From: Bradyrhizobium sp. CSA112 | Lineage (GTDB): Bacteria; Pseudomonadota; Alphaproteobacteria; Rhizobiales; Xanthobacteraceae | Direction of reading: 5' to 3' | Assembly (NCBI RefSeq): GCF_029051645.1 | Contig: NZ_JAACFS010000001.1 | Coordinates: 806,001-870,000, forward strand | Length of the DNA stretch: 64,000 nucleotides | In this document: piece after piece, positions 51,025-60,573 of the stretch | Layout of the letters: every line of letters starts with the position of its first letter | How positions within the stretch are numbered: position 1 is the stretch's first letter | Made by a program: the position numbers and the translations under genes | Notes under the pieces: model-generated | Database searches by the model: none | Told to the model about the DNA's origin: nothing | What the model saw: only the letters and a program-made list of their open reading frames with translations

Positions 51025-51582
51025 ATGACCGCAAAGCCGCGCCGGGCGACCTATCGCCATGGCAATCTGAAATCCGCCGCGCTGAAGGCCGCCACCCGTC
51101 TGGTGGCCACGTCCGGCCATGAGCAGTTGAGCCTGCGCGAGGTCGCCGATGCCGTCGGCGTCGCGCATCGTTCGCTGTACAATCATTTCGCCGACCGGGA
51201 GGCGCTCTTGGATGCGGTCGCGACCGAGGCCTACACGCGGCTTGCCGCGATCCTGGTCAAGGCGGAGACGCCGGAGGACTACACCGCGAAATATGTCCGC
51301 TTCGCGCTCGCCAACCGCGCGCTGTACGCCCTGATGACGAGCCGCCCGCACGCCACGATGAAGCACAATCCGCCGCTGCAGGCCGCGGTTCATAAGGTCA
51401 TCGCCCAGGCCATGCGGATATTCTGTCAGGATATCGAGAGCCCGGCCGAGCGTCGCCGCGCGGTGATGAAGGTCTACATTACGCTCTATGGCGGCATCTC
51501 GCTCTATACGGCCGGCGTCCTCGACCAGCCCAGCGAGAAGGCCCTGATTGCGGAACTGTCCGCCATGAACGCAGGGATGTGA
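51025..51582 (+). CDS. TetR/AcrR-family transcriptional regulator
   Basis: A 185-residue regulator: helix-turn-helix RHGNLKSAALKAATRLVATS, GHEQLSLREVADAVGVAHRS, LYNHFADREALLDAVATEAY, with a TetR C-terminal ligand domain (WHG-type, LANRALYALMTSRPHATM). The ATG at 51025 follows AAGGAG. By position it may control the crotonase gene just upstream; ligand probably an acyl-CoA (inference). Confidence 0.88.
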   Translation: MTAKPRRATYRHGNLKSAALKAATRLVATSGHEQLSLREVADAVGVAHRSLYNHFADREALLDAVATEAYTRLAAILVKAETPEDYTAKYVRFALANRALYALMTSRPHATMKHNPPLQAAVHKVIAQAMRIFCQDIESPAERRRAVMKVYITLYGGISLYTAGVLDQPSEKALIAELSAMNAGM

Positions 51583-51650
51583 ACGCTATCGGCCTTGATA
51601 GCGCCTGCAGCACGCATCAGCTTAGTGGGGGTCGCCCAAGGACACGCTGC

Positions 51651-52253
51651 ATGTTTCGATTAGCCGTCGTCTGCCTGATCGGCCTGTTCGTCGGGATAGG
51701 CGCTGCCGATGCCCAGCGGCGGCGTCAGATCGATGCCACGCCGTTTTCACATGCGCCTTGCAGCGTGCTCGACGGCCAGCCGTGCACGCCGTCGTATTGC
51801 AGCGTGTTCAACGATGGTCCGTGCATTCCCGAGATCGACTATCCGTACGGCCAGAACCTGCAACTCACGATCGAAACCGTGCCGCCGCAGGATCAGGCCG
51901 CGAAATACCGCAAGCCCGACCGCGATCTCGATACGATCGGCGACCTGTTTTCCGCGCTACGGTCCTGCTGGTCGCCGCCACCGTCCGATATCGCGCGCGG
52001 GGGCATGCAGATGTCGGTTCGTTTCAGCTTCAAGCGCTCGGGCGAGATCATCGCCGCGCCGCGCGTGACCTATGCCACGGCCGGCGTTCCGGCCGAAACC
52101 CGCGCTGCATATCTGAAAGCGATCAACTCCTCGCTCACGGCCTGCATGCCGCTCAAATTCACGGCCGGATTGGGCGGCGCACTTGCCGGGCGGCCGATTG
52201 CGATCCGCTACGTCGACAACCGCGATTTGGGAAAGCAGGCGGAGAAACCATAG
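51651..52253 (+). CDS. Secreted protein of unknown function
   Basis: A 200-residue protein with a signal peptide (RLAVVCLIGLFVGIGAADA) and a mature chain with an early Cys-rich part (CSVLDGQPCTPSYCSVFNDG) and a later segment VRFSFKRSGEIIAAPRVTYA, YLKAINSSLTACMPLKFTAG that resembles TonB-C/energy-transducer-like ends. No family is certain. ATG at 51651 chosen because it begins the signal peptide. Confidence 0.65.
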   Translation: MFRLAVVCLIGLFVGIGAADAQRRRQIDATPFSHAPCSVLDGQPCTPSYCSVFNDGPCIPEIDYPYGQNLQLTIETVPPQDQAAKYRKPDRDLDTIGDLFSALRSCWSPPPSDIARGGMQMSVRFSFKRSGEIIAAPRVTYATAGVPAETRAAYLKAINSSLTACMPLKFTAGLGGALAGRPIAIRYVDNRDLGKQAEKP

Positions 52254-52260
52254 TAGAGCA

Positions 52261-52372
52261 CGTCATTCCGGGGCGATGCGGAAGCATCGAACTACGATGT
52301 GCAATTGCACATCGGAGAATCTCGAGATTTCCACACCCGAGGTCTGGTCTTTCGGACCATCCCGGAATGACG
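52261..52372. repeat. Bradyrhizobium-type palindromic repeat
   Basis: Terminal inverted arms CGTCATTCCGGG (52261-52272) and CCCGGAATGACG (52361-52372) enclose TGTGCAATTGCACA and the GGTCTGGTC-TTTCGGACC part. This is the very common Bradyrhizobium CGTCATTCCGGG element. It occupies most of the gap 52254-52464. Confidence 0.75.
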
Positions 52373-52464
52373 TCACATCAGGCGCATTATGGCACGTTGC
52401 AGTCGGAGCCCCTAAAGTGATACGCGGGTAATACGGAAAATCAGCCGCGCAGCGGGAGGACGTC

Positions 52465-53049
52465 ATGGGACTGCTGGTGTTGATCCTAGGCCTGATCCTG
52501 TTCTTCGGCGTCCACACGCTTACTATCCAGCGCAAGCTGCGCGCGCAGGTCATCGCCGCGACGGGTGAGGGCGGCTACAAGATCGGCTATGCGCTGGCCT
52601 CGTTCGCAGGGCTGGCGCTGATCATCTGGGGCTTTGCCCAATATCGTGCGACGGGGATGCGGCCAATTTGGGATCCACCGACCTTCCTCAAGCACATCGC
52701 GGTCGCGCTGATGCTGCCCGCGGTGATCATGGTAGTCGCTTCCTACATCCGGGGCCGGATCTATACGACGCTGAAGCATCCGATGCTGGCGGGTATCAAG
52801 CTGTGGGCTGCGACGCATCTGCTCGCCAACGGCGATCTCGGCTCGATCATCCTGTTCGGCTCGTTTCTCGCATGGGCGGTATATGACCGCATTTCGCTGA
52901 AATATCGTACCGACGCCGGCGCGCCGCCGATTCCCGTCGGTGGTCCCGGCAACGATCTGATCGCGATCGCGGTCGGTCTCGTCGCCTATCTGGCGCTTGC
53001 ATTCGCGTTCCATCCGGTCGTGATCGGCGTCCCCGTGGTTGGAGCCTAA
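52465..53049 (+). CDS. NnrU-family membrane protein
   Basis: A 194-residue inner-membrane protein with about six helices: [80 protein letters not shown], and [20 protein letters not shown]. NnrU was linked to nitrite/NO reduction in Rhodobacter, but many members are simply heme/quinone-related membrane proteins. It ends one base before panB, so they are cotranscribed, a frequent pairing in this group. Confidence 0.88.
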   Translation: MGLLVLILGLILFFGVHTLTIQRKLRAQVIAATGEGGYKIGYALASFAGLALIIWGFAQYRATGMRPIWDPPTFLKHIAVALMLPAVIMVVASYIRGRIYTTLKHPMLAGIKLWAATHLLANGDLGSIILFGSFLAWAVYDRISLKYRTDAGAPPIPVGGPGNDLIAIAVGLVAYLALAFAFHPVVIGVPVVGA

Positions 53050-53050
53050 T

Positions 53051-53872
53051 ATGTCCGTGCAATCTGCCATCAAGCGCAAGACGGCGCCGGATATCCGTGC
53101 GCGGAAGAACGGCGAGCCGATCGTGATGCTGACGTCCTACCATGCGCATACCGCGGCGCTGGTGGACCGTTACTGCGACGTCATTCTGGTCGGCGATTCC
53201 CTCGGCAATGTCATGCATGGTTTCGAGACCACCGTGCCGGTAACACTCGACATGATGATCCTGCAGGGACATGCGGTGATGCGGGGTTCGAAGCACGCCC
53301 TGGTCGTGGTGGATATGCCGTTCGGCTCCTATGAGGCCTCGAAGGAGCAGGCGTTTCATTCCGCGGTGCGGATATTGAAGGAAACCCATTGCGGCGCGGT
53401 GAAGCTCGAAGGCGGTGCGCGGATGGCGGAGACCGTGGCGTTCCTGTCCGAGCGCGGCGTGCCGGTCATGGGCCATATCGGGTTGACGCCGCAATCGATC
53501 AACACGCTCGGCTCGTTCCGCGCGCAGGGCCGCGATGAGGGCAGTTGGGATCCGATTCTGAAGGATGCCCAGGCGATCTCGGATGCCGGAGCGTTCTCGG
53601 TCGTGATCGAGGCGGTCGCCGAGCCGCTGGCGCGAAAGATCACCGAGACCATCGCCATTCCGACCATCGGCATCGGCGCGAGCGCGGCCTGTGACGGGCA
53701 GGTGCTGGTGCTGGAGGACATGCTGGGCCTGTCGCCGCGGACGCCGAAATTCGTTCGTCGCTACGGCAATCTCGGCCCGGCGATCGAAGCGGCGATTGAG
53801 GGCTACGCCAGCGACGTGCGCTCGCGCGCTTTCCCTGGACCCGAACACGTCTACGAGATGAAGAAGAGCTGA
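53051..53872 (+). CDS. panB: 3-methyl-2-oxobutanoate hydroxymethyltransferase
   Basis: A 273-residue PanB that transfers a methylene group to ketoisovalerate in pantothenate synthesis. Seen are the TIM-barrel motifs [40 protein letters not shown] (metal Asp), [38 protein letters not shown] (catalytic Glu region) and [20 protein letters not shown]. Length is typical. Shine-Dalgarno GGAG lies in the nnrU end. panC is not adjacent. Confidence 0.93.
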   Translation: MSVQSAIKRKTAPDIRARKNGEPIVMLTSYHAHTAALVDRYCDVILVGDSLGNVMHGFETTVPVTLDMMILQGHAVMRGSKHALVVVDMPFGSYEASKEQAFHSAVRILKETHCGAVKLEGGARMAETVAFLSERGVPVMGHIGLTPQSINTLGSFRAQGRDEGSWDPILKDAQAISDAGAFSVVIEAVAEPLARKITETIAIPTIGIGASAACDGQVLVLEDMLGLSPRTPKFVRRYGNLGPAIEAAIEGYASDVRSRAFPGPEHVYEMKKS

Positions 53873-53883
53873 CGAGGCGCGCC

Positions 53884-55479
53884 ATGGACTGGTCGCAGCA
53901 CTCCATTCCGGCGATGCGGCTCGAACCGCGCTTCGGCGATCGTATCATTCCGGCGTTCTGCGAACGGCCCAAGAGTATCCCGGCGATGGTGGCCGAAGCG
54001 GTGGCACGAAGCCCGGACGGCGAGGCGCTGGTCTGCGGCACCACGCGAATGACATGGCGCGACGTCGCGCAACAATCGGCGCAAATCGCAGCGGGGCTTC
54101 AGAAACTCGGCCTGCAGCGCGGCGACCGTGTCGCGCTGCTGCTCGGCAACCGGATCGAATTCGTACTGACGATGCTGGGCGCGGCGCATGCCGGGCTGGT
54201 GACGGTGCTGCTTTCGACCCGCCAGCAAAAGCCTGAGATCGCCTATGTGCTGACCGATTGCGGCGCGCGGCTCCTGATCCACGAGGCCACGCTGGCCGAC
54301 CACGTGCCCGATGCGGCTGACATTCCTGAAGTCACGCACCGGATCGCCATCGATGATGATCCGCGGCTCTCGCGCTTTTCCGATCTGGCCGACAACGCGC
54401 CGCTGGCGGCGCCGGTCGAGGTCGGCGAAGAAGACACCGCCATGATCCTCTACACCTCGGGCACCACGGGGCGGCCGAAAGGCGCGATGTTGGCCCATTG
54501 CACCATCATTCATTCGGCCATGGTATTCGTGTCGTGCCTGAAGCTCACAGCCGCGGATCGATCGATTGCCGCGGTGCCGCTCGGGCACGTCACCGGCGTG
54601 GTCGCCAACATCATGACCATGGTCCGTTGCGCCGGCGCTCTGATCATCATGGCGGAGTTCAAGGCGGCGGAATATTTGAAGATGGCGGCGCGCGAGCGGG
54701 TCACCTACACCGTGATGGTGCCGGCGATGTACAATCTCTGCCTGCTGCAGCCGGATTTCGATAGCTACGATCTGTCGAGTTGGCGGATCGGCGGCTTTGG
54801 CGGCGCGCCGATGCCGATCGCCACGATCGAACGGCTGGATGCCAAGATTCCCGGCCTGAAGCTGATGAATTGCTACGGCGCGACCGAGACCACGTCGCCG
54901 TCGACCATGATGCCGGGCGAATTGACCGCCAGCCATATCGACAGTGTCGGCTTGCCCTGTCCCGGCGCGCAGATCATCGTGGTGGATGCCGAGGGCCGCG
55001 AATTGCCGCGCGGCGAGATCGGCGAAATCTGGATTCATGGCGGATCCGTCATCAAGGGATATTGGAACAATCCGAAGGCGACGGCGGAGAGCTTTACGGC
55101 CGGCTTCTGGCATTCCGGCGATCTCGGCTCGATCGACCAAGAGAATTTCGTTCGCGTGTTCGACCGGCAGAAGGACATGATCAACCGCGGGGGCTTGAAG
55201 ATCTATTCAGCCGAGGTCGAGTCAGTGCTCGCGGGCCATCCTGATGTGGTGGAGAGCGCGATCATCCCCAAGCCGTGCCCGGTGCTGGGCGAGCGCGTGC
55301 ACGCGGTCGTCGTAACGCGGAATGCCGTCAACGTCGAGGTGCTGCGCGCCTGGTGCGCCGAACGGCTGTCCGATTACAAGGTGCCGGAAACCATGGACGT
55401 ACGGACGGACCCGTTGCCGCGCAACGCCAATGGCAAGGTGATGAAGCGGCAGCTCCGCGAGGCGCTCGCCGCGGCCTGA
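53884..55479 (+). CDS. AMP-dependent acyl-CoA synthetase/ligase
   Basis: A 531-residue ANL-superfamily ligase: P-loop YTSGTTGRPKGAMLAH, motif NCYGATETTSPSTMM, hinge DLGSIDQENFVRVFDRQKDM, GGLKIYSAEVESVLAGHPDV, catalytic Lys in RNANGKVMKRQLRE. It activates a carboxylate, probably medium or aromatic acid. It starts 11 bp after panB and may be part of that transcript. Confidence 0.9.
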   Translation: MDWSQHSIPAMRLEPRFGDRIIPAFCERPKSIPAMVAEAVARSPDGEALVCGTTRMTWRDVAQQSAQIAAGLQKLGLQRGDRVALLLGNRIEFVLTMLGAAHAGLVTVLLSTRQQKPEIAYVLTDCGARLLIHEATLADHVPDAADIPEVTHRIAIDDDPRLSRFSDLADNAPLAAPVEVGEEDTAMILYTSGTTGRPKGAMLAHCTIIHSAMVFVSCLKLTAADRSIAAVPLGHVTGVVANIMTMVRCAGALIIMAEFKAAEYLKMAARERVTYTVMVPAMYNLCLLQPDFDSYDLSSWRIGGFGGAPMPIATIERLDAKIPGLKLMNCYGATETTSPSTMMPGELTASHIDSVGLPCPGAQIIVVDAEGRELPRGEIGEIWIHGGSVIKGYWNNPKATAESFTAGFWHSGDLGSIDQENFVRVFDRQKDMINRGGLKIYSAEVESVLAGHPDVVESAIIPKPCPVLGERVHAVVVTRNAVNVEVLRAWCAERLSDYKVPETMDVRTDPLPRNANGKVMKRQLREALAAA

Positions 55480-55510
55480 GCGGCGGCGCCGGGCTTGCGC
55501 CAAGCGGCAG

Positions 55511-56374
55511 CTAGAGCTTCGGAGCGCTGCCCTTCGGCATCGCGCCCTCGTTCTGCCCGGCGGCGAGCGCCGCACTGTCGATCGCGGCGGCGCTGACGAG
55601 TTGCTTGACGTCCAGCAGGGTGAATTGCGCGATGCCGACGCGGTCGGCCGCCGTGCCCGGAACGAGCTGCACGCTCAACACGCCATCGCAATTCGCGCCC
55701 TTGGCCTCGGCCAGCATGGTGCTCGGCTCCTTGGCTTTGGACTGCGCGCGCTTGACGACCGCTACGCAACTGCCGCGGACGGTGTCGCCGTTGAGCTTGA
55801 CAGCGGCCCTCGGGTCAAGCGGCTTGTCGATGGCTTCCAGCGCGGTCGCTTGCTTGTACTTGCCACCGACGGACATGATCGAGCCCTTGCGGTAGATGTA
55901 ATACAGGTGCTGGTCGCCGACGATGGTGGGCACGCCGTATTTGCCCATGACTTCCTTGATCATGTCCGCCTTCGACGGCTGCTGGTCCGGCGCGAAGGTG
56001 AGGTTGCGCGCCACGAAATAGGCGCGGTTGGCGCTCGCGGGCGAGGAGAAGCTGGTCGAGAGCATCTCGCCGTTCTGTTTCGAACCGGCAGGGAGGCTGA
56101 AACTCAGCGCAGCGACGTAGCTGGCGCCGCCGTTGCCGAATTTCTGCTGCTGGATGTCGGTCTTGGTGTCGGTACGGCTCTTGAACAGGGAATCAAAGAT
56201 GGCGCGCGCGGATTCGGCATTCGATTCGGTCGAGATACCCAAAATGTCCGGGCGCAGTTTTCCCGAGAATGCCGTCTCGGGCGCCTTCGGCTTGATGTCG
56301 TCGGCCAGCGACGCTGCTGTGGACAGGGATGCCAGTCCCATGGCGAGCATCAAGACAAGCGCGTGGCGAAGCAT
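55511..56374 (-). CDS. Exported protein of unknown function
   Basis: A 287-residue protein with a signal peptide (RHALVLMLAMGLASLSTAAS). The mature part includes KLRPDILGISTESNAESARA, FVARNLTFAPDQQPSKADMI, KEVMGKYGVPTIVGDQHLYY and a C-terminal SCVAVVKRAQSK, GANCDGVLSVQLVPGTAADR. The two cysteines may pair. I do not recognise the family. It is divergent from the yfgM-like gene. Confidence 0.65.
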   Translation of the reverse strand: MLRHALVLMLAMGLASLSTAASLADDIKPKAPETAFSGKLRPDILGISTESNAESARAIFDSLFKSRTDTKTDIQQQKFGNGGASYVAALSFSLPAGSKQNGEMLSTSFSSPASANRAYFVARNLTFAPDQQPSKADMIKEVMGKYGVPTIVGDQHLYYIYRKGSIMSVGGKYKQATALEAIDKPLDPRAAVKLNGDTVRGSCVAVVKRAQSKAKEPSTMLAEAKGANCDGVLSVQLVPGTAADRVGIAQFTLLDVKQLVSAAAIDSAALAAGQNEGAMPKGSAPKL

Positions 56375-56617
56375 GAAACACCTGAAAAATCGGGTAAGAG
56401 TAGGTCAATAACAGCGGGCGGATTACGCCAAACTTTGAACCGCGATGTCAACATTGTCAGCCGGTTTCGGAGGTGGGTCGGAGCCGCTGTTAACGCTTTG
56501 ATCCACCTCGCTTTGCCTTGCCACCGCCATATCGATAGGCTACGTCGCGCCATGCGGGGATCGGGCGTGCGATACTGCCGTCCAAGTCGCGGTTCCTCGG
56601 GGATGGGATATCGTTAA

Positions 56618-57271
56618 GTGTCTGAATTATTTGATGAAGTAGACGAGGAGGTCCGTCGCGATCAGCTCAGAAAGCTGTGGGACCGATATTCGCTCTACAT
56701 CATTGCCGGCGTGATTTTGATCATCGCCGCCGTGGGCGGCTGGCGTGGCTACCAATATCTGGAGGCCAAGAAGGCGGCCGAGGCGGGCGCTGCGTTCGAC
56801 AGGGCTGTGGAGCTTGCGGAATCGAGCAAGCATACGGAGGCCGAAGCGGCCTTTGCCGATCTGGCCGCGAAGGCGCCGTTCGGATATCGCGTGCTGTCGC
56901 GGTTGCGTCTGGCGGCGGAGGTCGCCCATCGCGACGTGCAGGCCGCCGCAAAAATGTTCGATGAGATCGCCGCCGACCGCAGCGTCGGCGTTGCCCAGCA
57001 GGATTTGGCGCGGATTCGCGCCGCCCAGTTGCTGTTGGAAAGCACCAGCTATCCCAACATGAAAGAGCGCCTCGAAGCCGCCGCTGCGCCGGGCGCCACC
57101 TTTCGCCATACCGCGCGCGAATTGCTGGCGCTGTCGGCCTGGCGCGCCAATGATGCCGCCGCGGCGCGGCAATGGCTGGACCTGATCGCCAATGACGGCG
57201 AAACGCCTCCGAGCCTGCGCTCGCGTGCCGAAGCGCTGCAGGCCTTGCTGCCGCCGGTCGCCAAGAGCTGA
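56618..57271 (+). CDS. YfgM-like tetratricopeptide membrane-anchored protein
   Basis: A 217-residue protein: cytoplasmic N-terminus (LFDEVDEEVRRDQLRKLWDR), one membrane helix (YSLYIIAGVILIIAAVGGWR), then a periplasmic TPR-like helical domain (EAKKAAEAGAAFDRAVELAE, AAFADLAAKAPFGYRVLSRL). This matches the YfgM family, an ancillary SecYEG-associated factor in E. coli that also sits next to bamB and der. GTG start at 56618. Confidence 0.87.
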   Translation: MSELFDEVDEEVRRDQLRKLWDRYSLYIIAGVILIIAAVGGWRGYQYLEAKKAAEAGAAFDRAVELAESSKHTEAEAAFADLAAKAPFGYRVLSRLRLAAEVAHRDVQAAAKMFDEIAADRSVGVAQQDLARIRAAQLLLESTSYPNMKERLEAAAAPGATFRHTARELLALSAWRANDAAAARQWLDLIANDGETPPSLRSRAEALQALLPPVAKS

Positions 57272-57299
57272 TACCAGCAAAACGAGTTGGGAAACCAAT

Positions 57300-57812
57300 A
57301 TGCGCCGCCCGCAACGTTTGATCGCCGCCACCGTCCTCATCGCGCTTTCGGGCGCGCTGGCAGGCTGTGGCAGCATGGGCGGTTTCGATCCGAGCGACCT
57401 GCTCGACTTCCTCGATACCAAGAAGAAGCTGCCCGGTGAGCGCAAGCCGGTGTTCCCCGAAGGCGTGCCGGGCCTCGAGCAGGGCGTGCCAAAGGATCTC
57501 TATAAGGGCGCTCGTCAGCAGGTCGATGATCCGAACGCGCAGGCTGCAGCTCCTCCGCCGGAAGAACCGAAATCGAAGCGTGGCACGAAAGCCAAGGGCA
57601 AACAGGCCGCCGCCTCCGCCGCTGCGGACCCCGACGCCGCACCCGAGGAAGACGGCAGCACCGCCGCTGCGCCGCCGGCGCCCAAGCCGGCCAAGATCGT
57701 GCGCAAGCGCACCACTGCGCCGCCACCGGATCAATCGTCGGCGCCGGCGCAATCTTCGCAATCGGCCTCGCCTTTCCCGGCGCCGGTGCCGAGCGGTACT
57801 TTCACGCGTTGA
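57300..57812 (+). CDS. Pro/Ala-rich lipoprotein in the yfgM-der interval
   Basis: A 170-residue lipoprotein: signal peptide with a lipobox at SGALAGCG (lipidated Cys near residue 23), a short conserved stretch (GGFDPSDLLDFLDTKKKLPG, KPVFPEGVPGLEQGVPKDLY) and a long Pro/Ala/Lys-rich disordered tail ending PSGTFTR. In E. coli this slot between yfgM and der is held by bamB, but this protein has no beta-propeller. It may be an Alphaproteobacterial envelope-assembly lipoprotein (inference). ATG at 57300. Confidence 0.75.
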   Translation: MRRPQRLIAATVLIALSGALAGCGSMGGFDPSDLLDFLDTKKKLPGERKPVFPEGVPGLEQGVPKDLYKGARQQVDDPNAQAAAPPPEEPKSKRGTKAKGKQAAASAAADPDAAPEEDGSTAAAPPAPKPAKIVRKRTTAPPPDQSSAPAQSSQSASPFPAPVPSGTFTR

Positions 57813-57834
57813 TTTGCTCTTTTCATTCGATTGA

Positions 57835-57858
57835 CACGCCCTTCAAAAAGGGGCGTTT
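57835..57858 (+). terminator. Weak hairpin before der
   Basis: ACGCCCTT and AAGGGGCGT pair (one bulge) across CAAAA, followed by TTT. It lies between the lipoprotein stop and the der start; it could be a weak terminator or attenuator. Confidence 0.4.
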
Positions 57859-57867
57859 GGATCATTT

Positions 57868-59253
57868 ATGTCCTTTACGATCGCCATCATCGGCCGCCCC
57901 AATGTCGGTAAGTCGACGCTGTTCAACCGACTGGTCGGGCAGAAGCTCGCGCTGGTGGATGACGAGCCCGGCGTCACCCGCGATCGCCGTGAGGGCAGTG
58001 CGCGTCTCGGCGATCTAGAATTCACCGTGATCGACACCGCCGGCCTCGACGAGGGCGCCAAGGGCTCGCTCACAGCGCGGATGCAGGAGCAGACCGAAAC
58101 CGCGATCGGCCTGGCCGATGCGCTGATGTTCGTGATTGACGCGCGCGCTGGGCTAACGCCGAACGATCGCGCCTTTGCCGATTTCGCGCGCCGCGCCGAC
58201 AAGCCGGTGGTGCTGGTCGCCAACAAGAGCGAGGGCAAGCACGGCGAAATCGGCGCGATGGAATCCTACGCGCTGGGCCTCGGCGACCCCATCCAGATTT
58301 CGGCTGAGCACGGCGAGGGCATGAGCGATCTCTACGACGCGCTACGGGTGCTGATGCCGGAGCCGGTCGAAGAGCCCGAAGAGTTCGACGATGACGACGT
58401 CATCGTGTCCGACGAGGAACTCGCGCAACGTCCGATTCGTGTCGCCATCGTCGGCCGTCCCAATGCGGGAAAATCGACGCTGATCAATCATCTGCTCGGC
58501 GAGGAACGGCTGCTGACCAGCGCCGAGGCCGGCACGACGCGCGATTCCATTTCGGTGGAGATCACCTGGCAGGGACGCGATTTCCGCGTGTTCGACACCG
58601 CAGGCCTGCGTCGGCGCTCGCGGATCGAGGAGAAGCTGGAGAAACTGTCGGTGGCGGACGCGCTGCGCGCGATACGCTTTGCCGAAGTCGTGGTGATGAT
58701 GATGGATGCGCAGAACCGGTTCGAGGAGCAGGACCTGCGCATTGCCGATCTGATCGAGCGCGAAGGGCGGGCGATCGTGCTCGCCGTCAACAAGTGGGAT
58801 CTGATGGAGCGCAAGCCTCATTTGATTTCGGCGCTGCGCAGCGATGCCGATCACTGGCTGCCGCAGGTTAAGGGCGCCCCCATTGTTGCGGTGTCCGGCC
58901 TGATGGGCGAGGGCATCGACCGCCTGATGACCGCGATCCAGGACGCCTATGCCGTGTGGAACAAGCGCGTGCCCACGGCCGCGCTCAATCGCTGGTTCGA
59001 ACAGGCGGTCGATGCCAACCCGCCGCCCGCGGTGTCGGGCCGCCGGCTGAAGCTGAACTACATCACGCAAACAAAGGGACGTCCGCCGAGTTTCGTGCTG
59101 TTCTGCTCGCGCGCGGATGCCGTGCCGCAATCCTATCTGCGCTATCTCACCAACAGCCTGCGCGAGGCCTTCGACCTGCCGGGCACGCCGATCCGGATTA
59201 CGCTGCGCGAGAAGGCCAATCCGTTCGCCCACAAGCGCAAGCGGCCGTCATGA
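57868..59253 (+). CDS. der: Ribosome biogenesis GTPase Der (EngA)
   Basis: A 461-residue double-GTPase that helps assemble the 50S subunit. First G domain: [33 protein letters not shown] and VANKSEG (G4 with Glu, frequent in this group). Second G domain: [45 protein letters not shown]. The C-terminal KH-like domain ends FAHKRKRPS. Its stop overlaps the next ATG (ATGA at 59250), coupling it to the MFS gene. Confidence 0.96.
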   Translation: MSFTIAIIGRPNVGKSTLFNRLVGQKLALVDDEPGVTRDRREGSARLGDLEFTVIDTAGLDEGAKGSLTARMQEQTETAIGLADALMFVIDARAGLTPNDRAFADFARRADKPVVLVANKSEGKHGEIGAMESYALGLGDPIQISAEHGEGMSDLYDALRVLMPEPVEEPEEFDDDDVIVSDEELAQRPIRVAIVGRPNAGKSTLINHLLGEERLLTSAEAGTTRDSISVEITWQGRDFRVFDTAGLRRRSRIEEKLEKLSVADALRAIRFAEVVVMMMDAQNRFEEQDLRIADLIEREGRAIVLAVNKWDLMERKPHLISALRSDADHWLPQVKGAPIVAVSGLMGEGIDRLMTAIQDAYAVWNKRVPTAALNRWFEQAVDANPPPAVSGRRLKLNYITQTKGRPPSFVLFCSRADAVPQSYLRYLTNSLREAFDLPGTPIRITLREKANPFAHKRKRPS

Positions 59254-60491
59254 GCGAACAGGCGTCCACCGCTGTTGCCGACGACAAGCCGCCGGTGCGC
59301 AGCGGCGCGGCGGCCTTCATCTTCGTCACCATCCTGCTCGACATGCTTGCGCTCGGTCTGATCCTGCCGATCCTGCCCAAGCTCGTGGAAAGTTTTGTCG
59401 ACAACGATACTGCGACCGCCGCACGCATCTTCGGCCTGTTCGGCACCGCCTGGGCGCTGATGCAGTTCCTGTTCTCGCCGATCCTCGGCGCGCTCTCGGA
59501 CCGCTTCGGCCGGCGGCCGGTGGTGCTGCTGTCGAATTTCGGGCTGGCGCTGGATTACGTGTTGATGGCGCTGGCGCCGTCGCTGACCTGGCTGTTCATC
59601 GGGCGGGTGATCTCAGGCATCACCTCGGCGAGTATCTCGACCGCTTTTGCCTATATCGCCGACGTGACGCCGCCGGAACGGCGCGCCGCGGTGTTCGGCA
59701 AGATCGGCGCGGCCTTCGGCGCCGGATTCATTCTCGGCCCCGCGATCGGCGGCCTGCTCGGCGGCATGGACCCGCGCCTGCCGTTCTGGGTCGCAGCAGG
59801 CTTGAGCTTTGCGAATACGCTCTACGGCTGGCTGATTCTCCCCGAGTCGCTGCCGCTGGAACGCCGCGCACCGTTCCACTGGAAAAGCGCCAGCCCGCTC
59901 GGTGCGCTGCATCTGTTGCGCTCGAACCGGATTCTCGCCGGCCTGTCGCTGGCGAATTTCTTCGGGCAGGTCGCGCATGTGGTGCTGCCGTCGACCTTCG
60001 TGCTCTACGCTACTTACCGCTACGGCTGGGATACGACGACGGTAGGGCTCACGCTGGCCTTGGTCGGCGTCTGCGCGATGGTGGTGCAGGGCGCGGGCGT
60101 CGGGCCGATCGTCAAGCGCCTCGGCGAGCGCCGGGCGCTATTGCTCGGACTCGCCTGCGGTGCGCTGGGATTTTTCATCTATGGCGCGGCCCCAACCGGA
60201 CCGCTGTTCTGGATCGGCATTCCCGTGATGGCGCTGTGGGGCGTGGCAGGGGCGGCGATCCAGGCACTGACGACGCAGCTCGTCGCACCGGATCAGCAGG
60301 GCCAGTTGCAGGGAGCGACCAACAGCGTCAACAGCATCGCGCAGATGGCGGGACCGTTTCTGTTTACGCTGACATTTGCCTATTCGATCAGCGACCAGGC
60401 GCCTGTCAAAATGCCGGGCGCACCGTTCATGCTGGCGGCGGCACTGTTGGGAGCGGCGCTGGTGATCGCCTGGCGCACGCTCAAAAAGTAG
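59250..60491 (+). CDS. MFS transporter, tetracycline-efflux (TetA) type
   Basis: A 413-residue 12-helix MFS protein: [40 protein letters not shown] (loop 2-3 motif), [20 protein letters not shown] (motif C of antiporters), and [20 protein letters not shown]. It is most like TCR/TetA proton antiporters of chromosomal Alphaproteobacteria, whose substrates are usually unknown. It is coupled to der by a 4-base overlap. The stop lies inside the first arm of the 60488 palindrome. Confidence 0.87.
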   Translation: MSEQASTAVADDKPPVRSGAAAFIFVTILLDMLALGLILPILPKLVESFVDNDTATAARIFGLFGTAWALMQFLFSPILGALSDRFGRRPVVLLSNFGLALDYVLMALAPSLTWLFIGRVISGITSASISTAFAYIADVTPPERRAAVFGKIGAAFGAGFILGPAIGGLLGGMDPRLPFWVAAGLSFANTLYGWLILPESLPLERRAPFHWKSASPLGALHLLRSNRILAGLSLANFFGQVAHVVLPSTFVLYATYRYGWDTTTVGLTLALVGVCAMVVQGAGVGPIVKRLGERRALLLGLACGALGFFIYGAAPTGPLFWIGIPVMALWGVAGAAIQALTTQLVAPDQQGQLQGATNSVNSIAQMAGPFLFTLTFAYSISDQAPVKMPGAPFMLAAALLGAALVIAWRTLKK

Positions 60492-60568
60492 GGTGGGTTA
60501 GCCGAAGGCGTAACCCACCGATCGCTTGCGTGAAAAGAGGTGGGTTACGCTTCGCTAACCCACCCTAC
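60488..60568. repeat. Long palindrome between convergent genes
   Basis: GTAGGGTGGGTTAGCCGAAG and its complement CTTCGCTAACCCACCCTAC form about 30-bp arms around a short loop. The MFS stop codon (60489-60491) is part of the left arm. The convergent binding-protein gene stops at 60574. The element is the same family as 1881 and 14734, and should work as a bidirectional terminator. Confidence 0.75.
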
Positions 60569-60573
60569 AATTC

